A stretch of DNA of 46,879 bases, from positions 1 through 46,879 of the forward strand of contig MPUH01000544.1 of assembly GCA_001970955.1 (NCBI GenBank), given 5' to 3'. Source of the stretch: Stentor coeruleus. Taxonomy: Eukaryota; Ciliophora; Heterotrichea; Heterotrichida; Stentoridae. Both the position numbers and the translations under genes were made by a program. Below the pieces are notes generated by a model that was not told the origin of the DNA, made no database searches, and saw only the letters and a program-made list of their open reading frames with translations. This document shows, piece after piece, positions 46,155-46,879 of this stretch (position 1 is its first letter; each line of letters starts with the position of its first letter).

Positions 46155-46879
46155 ATGGACTTTAGATGCAATCAGCCTGGATGCTCTCTCAAAGCGCACT
46201 GGGAGTGTTCATGCAATAAGCACTTCTGCGAAAGCCACATTTTAGTTCATGTTGCAAAATCAAAATGCCAAATCGAGCAAATTGAAGAAAAATATACTCC
46301 CATTATAGAGAAAAATATTGAAGCCAAAAATGTTTTTAGAGAAGCTCCTGCAAACCTTAAAAAAGTGGCTGAAAAAAAGTTATAAGAAATCAATAAGCGC
46401 CTTATAGAAAATTCATTACTTATTGAGGAAAAGGAGGCTAATTATAAGAATTATGCTCTAACTAACAATAATAAAGCCATTCAAGAAACTGTTGATTGGG
46501 CTAGAGCATTCAAATATCAATCTTCCTTTTCTTTTGGTGTCGTTCATCTTTGAAGTATGTAGTGCAATTTATTTGAAGAAATAATATTACAGACTAACGA
46601 CGATAATTGGAAAGGTATCATTAAAAACAGAAAAGTTTAAAGCAATGGATACACCTTGGAAGATCAAATTTATAGTTAAAAACTAATATGAGGAGTATTT
46701 TCATAATAAGTATAATATGAAAGTGAAATCAATATCGCTAACAAATGATGGAAAATATATGTTTGTTTGTAAAATATAAGCAGACGGTAATAAATATACA
46801 GTTCGTATTTACTAAACAGTCAGTATTTATTAAAAAGGTACTATTTACACAGGTATGATAAATTTAGATGGTATTGTAT
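46155..46879 (+). pseudogene. B-box-like/WD40-type protein frame interrupted only by TAA
   Basis: The frame starts at an ATG with a zinc-binding N-terminus: CNQPGCSLKAHWECSCNKHFCESHILVHV, then a coiled region EKYTPIIEKNIEAK and, past a TAA at 46383-46385, EINKRLIENSLLIEEKEANY. Near 46540 the reading moves to the next frame and continues to the window end with strand-like segments SISLTNDGKYMFVC, ADGNKYTVRIY and GTIYTGMINLDGIV, characteristic of WD40-type blades. Four more stops, all TAA, interrupt this part, each where Gln would fit. Under the standard code used by the rest of the window only the first 76 codons are open, so it is listed as a pseudogene; other explanations are given in the findings. 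The 3' end lies outside the window. Confidence 0.6.

Noticed and set aside
1..46879. tRNA, rRNA, CRISPR array, telomere repeats
   Set aside because: Looked for B-box-like GGTTCGA-type sequence on both strands, rRNA core motifs, regularly spaced repeats and terminal simple repeats; none was found.

Overview
The window looks like macronuclear DNA of a heterotrich ciliate, most likely Stentor. This is inferred from three things visible in the sequence. (1) It is very AT-rich, with single-exon genes on both strands. (2) Five genes are interrupted by introns of exactly 15 nt, all of the form GTANG....A....AG, with an A at position 10 in every case. (3) All three stop codons end clear genes: TGA ends the STIL, 269-aa and 127-aa genes; TAG ends HPD, SOSS-B and FAM21; TAA ends GBP, CDPK and others. 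That is the standard code, unlike the reassigned codes of Tetrahymena, Paramecium, Euplotes or Blepharisma. No operons, tRNA, rRNA, CRISPR array or telomeric repeats were seen.

Layout. 0.6-3 kb: tetraspanin-like protein (-), zinc-knuckle protein (+), and a small protein starting 14 nt behind it. 3.3-10.8 kb: a C2/coiled-coil protein (-), a STIL (centriole duplication) homologue (+), and a 997-aa coiled-coil protein (+). 11-14.1 kb: casein kinase 1 (-), split by an assembly artefact, and a MAP2K-like pseudokinase (-). 15.6-18.6 kb: a SOSS-B/NABP OB-fold protein (+), a membrane-anchored unknown (-), and 4-hydroxyphenylpyruvate dioxygenase (-). 20-22.2 kb: a small Cys-rich protein hidden by an intron, a 72-bp tandem duplication, an acidic secreted protein and a decayed relative of it. 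22.2-31.2 kb: a guanylate-binding-protein GTPase with a giant coiled coil (+), IFT43 (-), and a transportin-3-like importin (-). 32-38.2 kb: a hypothetical gene, a CCT-motif protein, a repeat- and pseudogene-rich stretch, a Cys-rich zinc-binding protein and mitoribosomal protein mL54. 38.4-44.6 kb: FAM21/WASHC2 (WASH complex), a CDPK-type pseudokinase and two small hypotheticals. 44.6-46.9 kb: non-coding sequence with an inverted repeat, then a B-box/WD40-like reading frame broken only by TAA.

Taken together the genes are ordinary cell biology with a cytoskeletal and ciliary flavour (STIL, IFT43, FAM21, long coiled coils) and signalling (CK1, two catalytically dead kinases). Neighbours do not form pathways, so gene order carries little functional information. 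The points most worth following are the ciliate STIL homologue, the two pseudokinases, the CCT-motif protein, the proline-rich FAM21, two same-strand gene pairs only 11 and 14 nt apart, the terminal frame readable only with TAA as glutamine, and three single-N assembly joins flanked by exact duplicates, one of which corrupts the CK1 gene.
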